Below are positions 24,564 through 36,366 of a DNA stretch of 64,000 nt, piece by piece (positions within the stretch are counted from its first letter, which is position 1; every line of letters starts with the position of its first letter). Where the stretch lies: contig CM060732.1 in assembly GCA_030704615.1 (NCBI GenBank), forward strand, positions 78,225,053 through 78,289,052, read 5' to 3'. The DNA is from Takakia lepidozioides. Lineage: Eukaryota > Streptophyta > Takakiopsida > Takakiales > Takakiaceae. The notes below the pieces were generated by a model that did no database searches, was not told where the DNA came from, and worked only from the letters and a program-made list of their open reading frames with translations. The position numbers were made by a program, and so were the translations under genes.

Positions 24564-25594
24564 CCCCTAAAGGACGAAGCAACCCAAACTGGGTCGGTTA
24601 GGTTTAGAAAAGTGTATGGTTATCACTAGGGTTAAGCCTGACTTGGGCATGTTTAGGCTCATTGGATAGGAAATCGCGTCAGCTATGAGGTGGCATTTTC
24701 CAATTCGTCATTGGGCCTGGCCCCAGCCACGTGGAACACCTAGAGTCTGCCACACTCGTGGTTTTCAGCCCCATTTTGGGCAGCTAACCTGCCCTCCATC
24801 CTACGTGTCAACTAGGGTCAGGTTAGGGAGAAATTCCACCCAACCCCCCCCCCCCCCCCCCCCCCCACTTGCGCAAGGTGGCGCATCTCCCAACACCCTT
24901 TATTGCGCCCCCTCCACCCTAAAGCGCCCCCCATTGGCAGGCAAAGGCAAAGGCACCCCCCCAAAACCCACAAACCATAGGGCTACCGGCCAAAAAATAT
25001 AGGTAAACATAGGTGCACATGGAGAAGTCAGGGGAAAAAAGCATATGAAGGGAAGCTCCGATTGGCGCAAAAAAAATTTGTGCTTACACAAACCTGCCCA
25101 CTACAGTACAACCGGAGCGATTGACAATTCAACGGTTCAGATCTTTTCACCGAATTTTCTAATACAGTTTTGTGCTTGCCCCTTTGAAATTGGGAAATTT
25201 GACCCCCCAAATTGGCCATACAAAGCAGCCCACATGAGAACATGTCAGAAAAAGCTGAAATTTTCAGGGCAGGTGTCTTACCTGGCAGGGTACAAGATTC
25301 AGGTTTGTGTCATGTCAAAAAAAATCACAGCTGGGAAATTTGATAAGAAAAGCTGTGTTTTTTACCCCATTGTAAATAGGCAATTTATTTTTGGCCCAAC
25401 TTTCAACATTATATCTTGCAATTCGGCGGTTCGATTTGGACCAGACTTTTTGTGGTCATAGTTGGGGTAGGTAGGAACATATTACAACGGTCAGTTTTAC
25501 AGGGCTTGAGGAAATCTCAAAATATAAATTATTTAGTGGGGAAGGGTCGATTTTTTGGGGGTGGACCCAAAAATTGGGGTTAGTCCTTTAGGGG
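24564..25594. mobile_element. 1,031-bp non-autonomous element with TTAA flanks
   Basis: Perfect terminal inverted repeats CCCCTAAAGGAC and GTCCTTTAGGGG are each flanked outward by TTAA (24,560-24,563 and 25,595-25,598). A TTAA duplication plus a 5' CCC end is the piggyBac signature. A PIF/Harbinger-type TTA or TAA duplication cannot be excluded, because the flanks contain both. The interior has no coding frame of note and holds a C homopolymer of about 22 bases near 24,845. A short, non-coding, TIR-bounded sequence suggests mobilisation in trans. Confidence 0.65.
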
Positions 25595-25769
25595 TTAAAG
25601 GAGGACTCTCGGACATCTCATCTCGTTGTAACCATAATGTGACACATTAGATCATATTAAATTCAGGTTACAAATAAAGAGACTAATCGTTGAACAGTTT
25701 AGAATCAATCCTCGGAACAACTTATCTGCATCACAATAATCATAAAGCTTTACTGTTGTAAGCACTATT

Positions 25770-26160
25770 TAAAATACCAAAAATTTGAATCCATTACAAG
25801 TCTAACTGAACATTCCATTGTCCTTTCTGATGCACAAACCAAAGTCCATTGTGCCTCTCAGACAACGGAAAATTCGCTTTACTCCAACCCATAGGAGTCA
25901 ATGCCCAGGGTTAGCCACAAATTGGCTCACGACCCCACTGCTTGTGCAATATGTGGTCTTGTACAGACAAATATTGCATACATGTCCCTATCAATAGTGG
26001 TCTTTGTCATAACGTCTCCGATCTCTTTTGACACTCTAAATGATAATTGAAATACAACAGTTTTTTTTCCATGGATATCAAGACTAGTACAATATTTGTC
26101 TCCAAGATACATTTTGTGTCCTAAAGAGAGTGTTTTTGAAGGTTGAGAATGCTTCACTTT
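25770..26160 (-). pseudogene. Ty1-copia reverse transcriptase C-terminal fragment
   Basis: On the minus strand the tract MYAIFVCTRPHIAQAVG matches the conserved copia RT segment near the end of the domain. It is followed, through several stops, by recognisable remains of the RYLRGTxxxGLCF region. It is heavily decayed and opposite in orientation to the fragment at 22.4 kb, so it is a separate insertion. Confidence 0.75.
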
Positions 26161-26739
26161 GGAACTTCATATGTTAAGAAGCTCCCGAATCAATGAACCA
26201 TACAACCCTACTACTCCTAGAGACCCTCTTCTCTTAGAGTCTCTTTGTCGTAAGGACTAGCCTTGCTCAGAAGTGTTCCATGTAGCCGTGATGATCTCTC
26301 TATCTTTAGGTTGCACTTGAACTTGTGCAACCTCTTGTCCCGATATTATCTACCACCAATCCTTCTCATGAAGAATGAACTTCATCTTAATTTTCTATGT
26401 ATGAAAACTGAGACCATCTAGATGCTTTAGTCGGATATGATCAGCAGAAGATTTCATGATGATAATTTTCATGTTTTGTGGAGTACACAACACCCTCAAA
26501 CTTTCCAATCCAACACCAAGCACTCAAGCCTATAGGTTGGCCTATAAGGTTGTGGATCAAACATTTTTCTTCCTCTACGTTTTATACAGAACATCGCTCT
26601 ACTACCATGACAAGGAATAGGGATGAAATATGAAATGATTTACTAAGAGTTCTCTACCCAACCATAAGAACACAAGCTCTTATTCCCCCTCCAGCTCTTC
26701 CTATTTACACTCACGATCTATTCCAGAATTAGTTGAGAT

Positions 26740-26795
26740 AACTAGAGCATAAGAGTAAAAGTAAAGTTTGGCAATGAATTGATTTCCAACAGATA
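26740..26795 (-). repeat. Inverted copia LTR edge
   Basis: The reverse complement from 26,795 starts TGTTGGAAATCAATTC, matching the LTR start at 22,938 apart from one base, and similarity continues for about 40 bp. It probably belongs to the minus-strand copia remnant at 25.8-26.2 kb. Confidence 0.5.
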
Positions 26796-29657
26796 ATACA
26801 TTCTAGTACTAATTTTAGCAAGCACATTGTTTTTTTTGTTGTTTTTTGTTAAATAAATAAATAAAATGCATGTAATACATGCAAGCCCTGTGATATAGGT
26901 TGTGACGCAAGTCCTCATGGTTGAGTTGAGGTTATGTAGCCTTCATGTTCTCTCCAATCACTTAATGCAGAAGATTGCTCCAAAAAACAATACCTTCATA
27001 CTGTCTTTATCTGGCCTATTCATTTCTTTTCTTTTCTTTGTTATGTGGGAGACTCAACTATTTGTTTCATGAAGCTCAATCTCTCACAGAAGTCTTTCAT
27101 TATGAGGATCTTTCCAGTTTTATGCCAGCCACCCATGTGACACAGATCCCAGTCGCGAACTCGACTGGCCTCTGGACATCTCCGTAGAAAATCAGGCCGA
27201 TGGGTGTCAAGAGCAAATAGGAGGAAAATACACACGGTAAACTTATAGGAAGAAATACAAATCATTGTAATCTTTGAGGAGAGAATGTTAGCCTGCGATA
27301 GCAGGCTAGCAGACATACTCATGCATGCATAAAATTATTCATCAAAGGATTTCATTCAATTGTAGATATGGATGAAATATTCTCATATGCCTATCTTGAT
27401 CTAATTCGAAAGTTAATCAGAAGTATCAGTGCGGCAGCCCTTTGCGTTAGCCAATAAATGCTGCACAATTATCAATGTCCCCACTACACCACCCCGGAGC
27501 ACCCCATGTAAAGAGGCTATCCTAGATTCCGAGGAATAACACCTAATTTCAACTTTCAACACCCATCCAAACAAGCCAAAAAGGGTATATATATATATAT
27601 ATATATATATGCGACGCGTAGATTATGGTGTCTCTTGACCCCAAGGGCTACTGCCTTTTGTGACACCGACCGGTGGATTGAACCCACAACCACTTCCGAG
27701 GTAGTACGTGCCCATTACCATGGGCTACAACTTGGTTGTCGCCAAAAAGGCAGGAGGCGTGTCTCCACAAAATCGGTATGACTGCCATGGTGGATTTGTT
27801 AAAACGTGCCACTTGTCATACTAGAGGTGCCAGCTCTTTTATCTCTTTTGCCACCTGGGGCTGGGGCGGTAGGTAGAAGACATGGCCGCGCTATTTCTTT
27901 TTTTTCAATTACAGAGACGAGAGAGGAACGGTGGCCTCAAAATTTCATAAATAAGGACAGCCGAGAAGTCCAAGAAATACAGAAAGGTGAGGAAAAAATA
28001 ACCTTACATAAGCCATGAAGGCTGAGAAACCAGACACTGCTCCGAGCGCTAATTCTGAAAAATGAAAAATAAACCCGCTGGAAGCCACACCCAAAAATAT
28101 TTAAAAATAGCCTTTATGTACTCAATTTGATGGGACGATTAAAATAGCCAACAAAAACAGCAAAAGAAAAAAAGAGGAGATATGGCAATTGCAGAGAGGA
28201 ATGTAGTGATGAACGGTGAATGGTGGAGAGGGACGAGCTGCATGATCGCTACCTACCGGCGCTAGACACGTATCGACATGGCTGCCAGCACCACCCTTCG
28301 TGTAAGCGAGAGGATGGCCGGAGGACCCCGTGGTGCACAAGTATCCAGCGTTTGTTTGGGACATTTGAAGGTCAATCAAATAGATACGGTTGGAGTGGCC
28401 AATTGCGAGGTAGGGACAGGTGTTCGATAGCGATGTAAGGTAGATGACCCATAATGGACCCTTTAAGCAGTTTAGGGTGCTCTGAGTGGCAGATTTTGAG
28501 TTTGTTTGTCGTTCGATTAGGAAATGAAAACTAAGGGGATTGCCAAAGTTTCAGGATTTTTTGACTTTATATGTAATTTCTATGAATTTTTAAGGTGAAA
28601 AATGCAAAAATACCCACTTATGACTAGTAGCTCCTACCAAGTGTGAACAAAACTCATGCCAAAATGACCTCAAGATGGCGGTAACCCGGATCATCTACAC
28701 AATATGAACGGTTTGGGAAAGCTGTCAAAAGTGACTCAATCATGTAAATAAGAAAATCAGTAGGAGTCATGATATGCACTTTCTACTGCCGGAATTCGGC
28801 CCATCAGCACACTGAAATCTGTGAAAGGGGGTGAGTTGAGGCGGTTACAGCCATCCTCCCTCACACCACCATGGATCGTAACTATCACTAAGCTCCTCTC
28901 AATTATAGAACTCTTCCTCCCCATATTAGGTCGCCATCATCCGTAAACAGTCCAACTAGCGTATGTAATCTGATCACCCTCATGCAGTTCACCGCTTATC
29001 TTTCCCACCACCTGCTCGTCTTTTCTCCCGCGTATCAATAATCGATTCCTCCGCTCACAATTCACAAAGAGCTCGGATAGTTTCCTTCCTTTCTGCAACC
29101 TCAACAACATGGAAAAACAATAGGCAAAAGTGGTGGCTTTTCCTCTCTAGCTCTTTTCACATTTTTGACTCCTGGATAATGGGTGTTCTTTCCAAGTTTT
29201 CGTTTGATCGAAAGATACTTACTCGTACATCACTGAGTCAAGGTCCAAATAGCATGCCAATGCCACTTGGTATTGAAGCTAAGGCCTTGCATTGCTTCAA
29301 GTGAGATGTGATCCAGTAGAGTAAGTTCCTTGTCTGCAAAGTCAACAGACCCTTCTGCAAAGTCAAGGCATGAATGTACCTAACCTCGAATGTCCAAGAT
29401 TGCATTTACGTTAGAACTTGAACGACACGATAATAACAGGATTGAGTTGCATCTCCCTCTCTCTCTCTCTCTCTCTCATATGGTGGGGTAGATGCATTGC
29501 TAGCTTGATACCATATAGTTTGAGATAAACTATTTATTGGAAGCAAGACTATCCTGTTAAACAGGCTAAAGGGTAGAAGAGATTTTCAAGTATCTGAATT
29601 TTAGTCCAGAAGAATTGACCCTACGGACCTGGAGGAGTTGTGTCCAAAGCCATGTCT
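26796..29657. other. Non-genic stretch with microsatellites
   Basis: No gene recognised. A TA microsatellite lies at about 27,588-27,610 and a CT microsatellite at about 29,455-29,477. The right edge at 29,658 is the target site of element A. Confidence 0.45.
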
Positions 29658-29666
29658 CATGCCCAA

Positions 29667-29950
29667 GGGGGATTGCTAAACCGTGAGCAGAATCTGTGAG
29701 CAGAAAATTCCATGAGCAGAATTCTGCTCACGCTTCTGCGTGTGCTCACCTATAACCGCGGACACCTATTCGGCCTAGAAGACCTACTACTGCGGGTTGT
29801 GTCTAGTATATCATGCATACGTCATTCATCGTTATGGATGAATGATGGATGAACGATGGATGAATGGGAGATGAATGTATGTTCGACGAATGGCACATGG
29901 ATGAATGTAGTTTGTGGATGAATTCAAAACTAAGATGCATTTTTGAGTAG
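29667..29950. repeat. Element A left terminal and subterminal repeats
   Basis: Contains the terminal GGGGGATTGCTAAACC, several GTGAGCAG/CTGCTCAC words (about 29,684-29,750), then a run of GGATGAATG-type words (29,830-29,930). The same sequence is found in the same orientation at 45,349-45,620, the left end of element B. Repeated GTGAGC words in both orientations near the tip are the likely transposase-binding sites. Confidence 0.8.
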
Positions 29951-30117
29951 TGGTTGCTAAATCCACCTAGCTCTAGAGTGAACCTCTGCCCACTGGTGAG
30001 GGTTGTGATTGTCCTTTCATCAGGTATCAGAAGTCGACATAGTTGCTGACACACAATTGCAAAGAAGGTGGAGAGGCCATTTGGTGCTTCAAACTAAATA
30101 GTTTAAAAACTGCAGAT

Positions 30118-30650
30118 TCATTCCGACGAAGAATATTCTATGCTACTGGAGTCGGCGTCCGAAATGAAGGCAGAACTGTCTATGAAGACACTAGCCCTAC
30201 TTTGCACAAAACCCTCTCTGTTTAAAAGCACAGCAGGGGGAGAAGAGATGAGACTAAATTCCGAAGCTGCAGCCTCCGCATAACATGACAATTTAAAATC
30301 TGCTTTCGGACTTGGGAAAAATTGCGGGTTTGCAAAGAAAAGGAAGAACCGTGGCGACCTTGGGCTCATGTACACACACACAAACAATGTAAGTCCACAT
30401 ACATTCTGCTGGCCCAACTTGTGCAGGAAAGATAGAAATAGAAGGATGTGCCGTCATGTCAGTGAAGTACCACAACTGAACTAGCACTTACTCACATGAG
30501 AAATCGGAATCAACATCTAGAGCATTGGGCTTTTGCAGATCCTGCTCCATAACAATGTTCTCGGTCTGGGTCGAATGCGATAAACCCCCAGACAAAGGTG
30601 CGATGACTTGAGAGTAGAGCTGCTCGTCCCACTCCATCCCAAAAGATCCC
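30118..30650 (-). pseudogene. Remnant of the ParB-methyltransferase gene, last two exons
   Basis: The minus-strand frame 30,118-30,370 is the last exon of the cargo gene (Ser-rich acidic tail ending in a stop). It is nearly identical to 59,199-59,448 in element B. The preceding exon is present only as its 3' part (about 30,506-30,650), ending in the same TGTGA|GTAAGT junction. At about 30,650 the sequence jumps to what corresponds to 61,486 in element B, so about 1.8 kb holding the methyltransferase motifs is missing. It cannot encode a working enzyme. Confidence 0.85.
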
Positions 30651-30674
30651 AAAATGGTTGCAATTCACTCTCAA

Positions 30675-32400
30675 GATTAAGGTGTCGTCAACGACATCTT
30701 AATCCAGGCACTAAGAGGCAGGACTCCATAACTGATGTTGGCAACTTTCAAAAAAATCTGACCATGTAAGATCCTCATTCATGGCAAACTCATCCCAAGA
30801 GGGCATGGATTTAAGGTATCATCAACGACACCTTAATTCCATCTCTCAAATAACAATCAAACAAGAGAATGGCACAACACAGAACAACACAAGACTACAT
30901 TGAAATTGAAAGTAGGGACAAAGGTGCAGAGTTGAGGCCACCTTGAATCAAACGGTACCAAAGGTTGAGATAAATGCTCACACCCAAATCTAAAGAAGGC
31001 AGAGAGGTGAACTCGTACTTTATAAATAAACATCTCAAAACACGTACTGGGGATTAAGGTGTCGTCAACGACACCTTAATCCCCAGCACATGCACACACA
31101 CTGCCTTACCGCCAAGGCTTGTTCGTCATCAGATTTCTTCGGGTGAATTTTTTTGGGGTTTTTGATTTTTCCATGAATTGTCATATGCCAACTCGTACTG
31201 GGAATTAAGATGTCGTTGACGACACCTTAATCTGGCACATTCAGGGGGAAAATAAAATAAAAGAGTTTTTTTTTTTTTTTTTTTTTTTTGGGGGTGGGGG
31301 AAACTTGCTGGGAATTAAGATGGCGTTGACGACACCTTAATCTGGCACATTCGGGGAAGGGGAAAAAAAACAAACAAACAAAAAAAAAACAAAAATCTTT
31401 TTTTGAAAACTTGCTGGGAATTAAGATGTCATTGACGACACCTTAATCTGGCACATTCGGGGAAAAACAAAAAAAAAAAAAAAAAAAAAAAAAAACGGTT
31501 TTTTTTTTCTTTTTTTGAAAACTTGCTGGGAATTAAGATGTCGTTGACGACACCTTAATCCCCACCACTTGCCCACACACCGCCAAGGCTTCTTCGCCTA
31601 GAAAATTTTTTGGGTTGAAAATTTTTTGGTTAATATTTTTGGAAAAAAAAAATTCAGGGATTTTGGTTTTTTCATGTGCCAACTCGTACTGGGAATTAAG
31701 ATGTCGTTGACGATACCTTAATCCCAAGCACCTTCACACGCACCATGGTTCATTCATGTCGCTCATTTTTCATCCAAAAGTCATCCATCATTCATCCATT
31801 CATTTTTTCATTCATCTCAAAACCATTCAACATGCAGCTTTTCATCGCACATTCGTACCATATGGTCGTCACCCATGAAGGATTCTTCCGTCGGATGGGG
31901 TGGAGATTGTGTCCGTACAGTGTAGTTTTTGTCCATGGCAATAGGTCATATTCTTCCCTCGGTTGTAGGCTCCCATTCACTAATCTGCTCACGTTTGCAA
32001 TCTGCTCACGCTTAAGGGATTCTACTCATGTTTACCACTTAAAGCGTGAGCATGCTCACGTGAACTGCTCACACGGTAGCTACCCTCTTGCAAATGAGAC
32101 CAGTCACTCTTCATGGATCCACTTTGTTCAAGTAAACCCAAACCTTTCTCCATTTTTGGGCTTATATATATATATATATATATATATAGTGTTTTATCCT
32201 GTTTGGTGAAATTCCCATGTCCAAACAGGGTAGGGGATTAAGATGTCATTGACGACATCTTAATTCGTGCTTCCCTGAGCAGGATTACAACTCCCCCCCA
32301 TGGTTTTTTCCAGGCAAGATTTTTTTTCTTGCAACAATTTTCATGGGTTCATTTCTCATGCTGACCATACGATTTAAGATGTCGTTGACGATACCTTAAT
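30675..32400. repeat. Ten near-palindromes with GTCGT-NN-ACGAC core in element A
   Basis: Sites of about 28-36 bp at 30,675, 30,809, 31,049, 31,203, 31,313, 31,419, 31,531, 31,694, 32,236 and 32,371. Each has arms close to ATTAAGGTGTCGT and its complement around a two-base centre (CA in the first three, TG in the last seven). The site at 31,049-31,084 has perfect 17-bp arms. The four sites at 31,203-31,560 are spaced 106-112 bp apart within a tandem unit that also carries poly-A/T runs. The first two sites correspond to intron sites in element B. They could be protein-binding sites or RNA hairpins. Confidence 0.9.
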
Positions 32401-32788
32401 GTCTGGTCCCTGCGCTTGCTGATCCCTCACGAGACATGCTCATACAGTTGTCCATAGTCCCCTCATCTAGACAACTTTTCATCCGTGCTTCATCCAACGT
32501 TCATCCATTTCACTTTTATGTCCATCCAAAATCCATTCATCTGTGAATGTTTCATCGTGCATTCGTGCCACTTTGTCGTCATGGAGCCTTTCTATCTTCG
32601 GTCCGATGGAGCGGAGATTGCGTCGTTGTAGTGAAGTTGGCGTCCACGGCAATAGGCCCACTTGTTCCCACGGTTTTGGGGTCCGCAACAGAAATCTGCT
32701 CACGCTTTGAATCTGATCACGCTTCGGGGAATCTGCTCACACATCCAGGAATCTGTTCACAGGTTCTGCTCACGGCTTTGCTGCCCTC
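31745..32788. repeat. Two successive right-end modules of element A
   Basis: Two related blocks, 31,745-32,087 and 32,460-32,788, each run from CATTCATCC-type words through a shared segment (GTCCATGGCAATAGG or GTCCACGGCAATAGG) to clustered CTGCTCAC words. Each ends in a TIR-like tip: GGTAGCTACCCTC at 32,087 and GGCTTTGCTGCCCTC at 32,787. Only the outer tip has a matching target duplication. A (TA)n run lies between them at about 32,164-32,188. Confidence 0.6.
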
Positions 32789-32797
32789 CATGCCCAA

Positions 32798-33740
32798 AGA
32801 CTATCTACTGTGAATACATGCTTCCTTCTCTCTACACAAAATCATGAACTGAATTGTATACTCTATTTTGATGTGTAAAACACATGCAGAATTTTCCCTG
32901 TGTCGTTTGAGGGGCCTCAAATGACATTAATTTTTTAAGGTTATTATGGATGGGGTCCTCACAGGTCTGTAAGGTGCTCCCTTGTTTCTTCTCTTACATT
33001 TATTTTTCTCTTATGCACATACACACTCTCCTTAGTGGGGCTAGGTTTTAACCAGCGAAAGCCAGTCCCTGTCTCAGATCTTGAGGGGCTTCATCATTTG
33101 GCATCCAAGGCCAACTTTCTTCCCCTCTCCCTCACTTTTCTTATCTTTGTTTGACTCCATCTCTCTCTTGATTTTTCCCGAAACACACATGCACCAGTGA
33201 GTTGTCAGAGGAAAATCTCCACCCCAGCCGATTATTTGCCATATTATTGGTTGGTATCGGAACCGCTCAAGGGGGTCTTTTGCAAGTTATGTTGTGGGCA
33301 AATCAACTCTTCTCCAGAGGCTATCTCCGCTCACATAATACTTTTTGACAAGGTGCAAGGTCTGAGGTCACATGCACAGTTCATTGCTACATTCCTGCCT
33401 CTAGTAAAATGTCATTTTCATGCACATACAGACTATAGTTTAGGGTTTACCTCTCCCTCTGGTCCTGCAATATGCCTCCGTAGGTCCCAAGAAGGCTGAA
33501 CTTGTAGTTGTACTAGAGATCAAATATACACAGGAGTTTTGCCTTACAGCTTGAAGCAAACTATCAATCCCATTGCCAGCAATACCATCCAGTGTGCAGG
33601 CCTAGAATGGAGATAGTGAGAGATCGGTGAGTGACCATTCTCTGCCAGTGTTGGCTCTGGTGTGCCCTTGTGGCTGTAGTCCACATGATTTTGAGGTTTC
33701 AATCCACCAGGGTATGAGAGAGAGGGTTGCAAGACTATTA
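32798..33740. other. Spacer between elements A and P
   Basis: No gene recognised. Ordinary-looking sequence with no palindromic cores and no GTGAGC clusters, ending at the target site of element P at 33,741. Confidence 0.5.
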
Positions 33741-33749
33741 AAATGTCAC

Positions 33750-33860
33750 CAACGACGCAATGGCGCGAGCGTTGTGCGTGAGCGCGCGAGCGTACGCTCA
33801 CGCATGAGTGACGTGGTGTGAGCGTCATGTCAGCATGCTGATGCGGCCACCTTCCTCCTT
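33750..33860. repeat. Element P left terminus
   Basis: CpG-rich, with GTGAGCG and CGCTCACGC words in both orientations. The tip begins CAACGAC, the same seven bases as half of the core palindrome. The right end (44,160-44,271) mirrors it with GTGAGCGC and GGCTCACGC. Confidence 0.75.
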
Positions 33861-34088
33861 CCTCAAATAACAATGAGAGTTAGGATCATCTTCAAAAGAT
33901 GATTGTAGTGCATAGCGACAGCAAGACATGTAGACTTCGAACGGTGCAATGACAAATGTGCTTTTAAAAGTTGTCACTCAGAGCTCACTCCGTATAGTTG
34001 GAGGCCATATCATTGCACCGCCGACGAATTGATGTGAATTACACATTTCAAATCATGGTCGTCCACATACCACATTGCATAGTTGATG

Positions 34089-36366
34089 CTACCCATGTGT
34101 TGTATCCCGCTGCAATAGAGTATCGACCTCGTTGAAACTCATAGTGGCCTGGTGAATGAAGTTGTCACGTTTGGGATCGCAAACCATCATCTTAAAAAAT
34201 ATGAAATACAAATGTTTGCAGGGTATGAATTTACCTCTCTTGCCCAAACTGGTTGATAGCATATTCACAAAATCAGGACATGTGCAATTGGGGAAATTGG
34301 AAACCGTGATGTCGTAGGTCCTGTCATGAACAGCAGATGTGGAAGTGATGATTGTGAATACCCGACCATATCCTGGATGGGGTACTTCCGTGGTGCTTCC
34401 AACACGAGCTTGGAGCATTCTTGCGGACTCCACTTTGCCAAAGTGTTCAGCGGTTGGAGGGAAACGCCGAACGAGCTTTCCATCTGGAACAAAGTGTCCG
34501 CCTCCTTCATTGTTCTAGCATCTTTGTACTCTTTGCACAATTTACGGTGCTGAGTCTATATCTTTGGTTTGATGTCCGACTTTGTATGTTTTTCCAGAGA
34601 TTGTGTCCAATGGAATAGACATGTACGCTCTCTTCCTCGCATTGGCACTTTTGGGTCGCCCGATCCGAAGACAATACGAATAGCATTGAAATTTGCTTGA
34701 GCACTATCCGCCATGAAACCTGCGAAATTTGGAGATGGCAACCCATGACACGTATCAGGGAATTCCACATGAGCTTCTGGGATTCCGTATCCTCGGATTG
34801 CATGTCACAAACTGCAATTGTCATAACTCGTTGGTACACTGGATCGTAGACATGACAAGCCATTGTCGTCCAATCCTTCACTCGTTTCACATGATCAAAC
34901 ATAAGAAAACAGTTCTGCAAGTCCCCAGTCTTCTGCATCCGCTTCACGAGGCTAACCCCACTGCCCTCCCCAATAGTCGACATTTTGAAAAGAAAAACTT
35001 TGATGGCACCTTGACCTGGGAATACATTGTCCTGGATGTAATCGTACTTGCTCACTCGTTTCAACTCCAAAATGTTGTCTATGTAGCCTCTGATACCAAA
35101 GCCCATTCTTAATGCATTGATCTGATGCCGAATGTTAAGTGAACTCAAAGTGGAAAAATGATCCATGACCAGGTCCAATGCTGCACCGTCAAGTTTAGTC
35201 CCCACAGAATCCCCTCCACTCAAAATATGGCTTTCCAAGAAGGATTTGCTTGCGCCAAGAGCAATTGCAGATGTTGTTGCGGATGGGTTTCTCCCAAACT
35301 CCTGTTTAATCAACCTCGATACTGTCTCAACACTCTCCCTGTAATCCCCCTTCGAGACAGGATGGTTATGGAATCCGAAATGCACACAAGCTCTTGTCAT
35401 TGTTTTCAAATGGTGGACAACATAGTACATTCTTGCTCCGCAGAGCGCCAAGCAGGATGGCACAAGTTTGCAGAATTTGCAGACGAAAGTGTTTGCCGGT
35501 GGAGGGGCAGTCCCAGGCTGAAATGGATTTTCCGCCAGACCCTCCCATTCGCTTTGATTATGAACCCCAGACTGAAAAAAATGTCTGCAATTCAAATTAT
35601 CACACCTAAGGTGTCCATTGCAAATTGTTCTCCTGAAAACAAGCTGGTCATCATTCTGAATATTGGATGTTTTTGTTCTGCACCACGGGTGCCCGTCGTG
35701 TTTCTTGTCCATTCCATGCATCATGATTGTTACACCTCCAACTCGCGGAGGAGGAGGCAGCTCGAATAGGATATCGCCATCAAAAGTCTCTGGCAAGAAC
35801 TTCACAGGCACCTGCTTCAAAGATTCCCAATCAATTCCTCGCAACTCACTTTTGAATCCAGCCATTCCTCCCATCGCCCGTAATTTTGGAATGACACTAC
35901 AAATCTCTTCTTCATCAGCTTCTCCAACCACAGTAGGAAGGACTGGATTTGGAATTTCACTTATGTCATCATCGGACGAATCCGAAAGCTCAACGATTGG
36001 AGTGGAGGACGTCTGTTCTTTTTTCACCACCACCTCCCTCTTGTCTTCAACGATCGAAGCAGCAGTCTCGGGCGTCACATATGACCCAAGGGACTTTCGC
36101 CGAGGCTCTCCAAGTACTCTGTATCGACCAGGGCGCACTCTCCACTGGCTGATATGAGTCGTCTCATCACGGTTTTGGAAAGAGTATTTCAACAACTTCC
36201 CTTTCAAATCGTACACCTCTTTCTCCAAAAAGATGGAGCCATTCTAAAGCTGAAAACGGGTAGCCAAGACATGTTCCAGAACAATTGCAAATCCATTGTC
36301 AAGGACTTCCTGGGAGAACGACACTGGTTTGTCGTCAGAGAAGAACTCCGCTTCAGAGGAAGCCAT
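34089..36366 (-). pseudogene. Mutator-like transposase of element P, with SWIM finger, broken
   Basis: An acidic, Ser-rich N-terminal part precedes a Cys/His-rich zinc-binding region (about 35,600-35,370; CNGHLRCDNLNC, then CKFCKL and later His-X-His). Then come helical DNA-binding sequence, a catalytic-core segment with CFLMFDHVKRVKDW and, in another frame, FMADSAQANF and CLFHWTQSL, and last a SWIM finger in the 34,433-34,089 frame (NCTCPDF, then CKHLYF). The ATG at 36,366 is followed by an in-frame TAG at 36,245-36,247, and frame changes lie near 34,760 and 34,430-34,540. The N-terminus and catalytic segments differ from the transposase at 17.6-20.3 kb, so it is a different lineage. It would bind the GTGAGC-rich ends. 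Confidence 0.8.

Larger units (their letters stand above)
29667..32788 (-). mobile_element. Element A: deletion derivative of a Mutator-like element
   Basis: The 3,122-bp element is flanked by a 9-bp duplication CATGCCCAA (29,658-29,666 and 32,789-32,797), the size typical of Mutator-like elements. The ends are imperfect inverted repeats that share CCGTGAGCAG about 14 bp from each tip, followed by more GTGAGCAG/CTGCTCAC words. Its left 1.3 kb matches element B (59,031-59,697, then 61,486-61,800). Relative to B it lacks most of the methyltransferase exons. It still holds the gene's last exons and intron palindromes, plus ten palindromes in all. It has no transposase. The strand given is that of the cargo gene. 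Confidence 0.88.

Noticed and set aside
31203-31560. Regularly spaced palindromes resembling a CRISPR array
   Set aside because: The spacers are homopolymer-rich and similar to one another, the genome is eukaryotic and no cas gene is present. They are tandem units of a transposon.
35158-36157. Two plus-strand frames of 203 and 164 codons
   Set aside because: They are antisense to the transposase of element P, whose zinc-binding and catalytic motifs identify the true strand.
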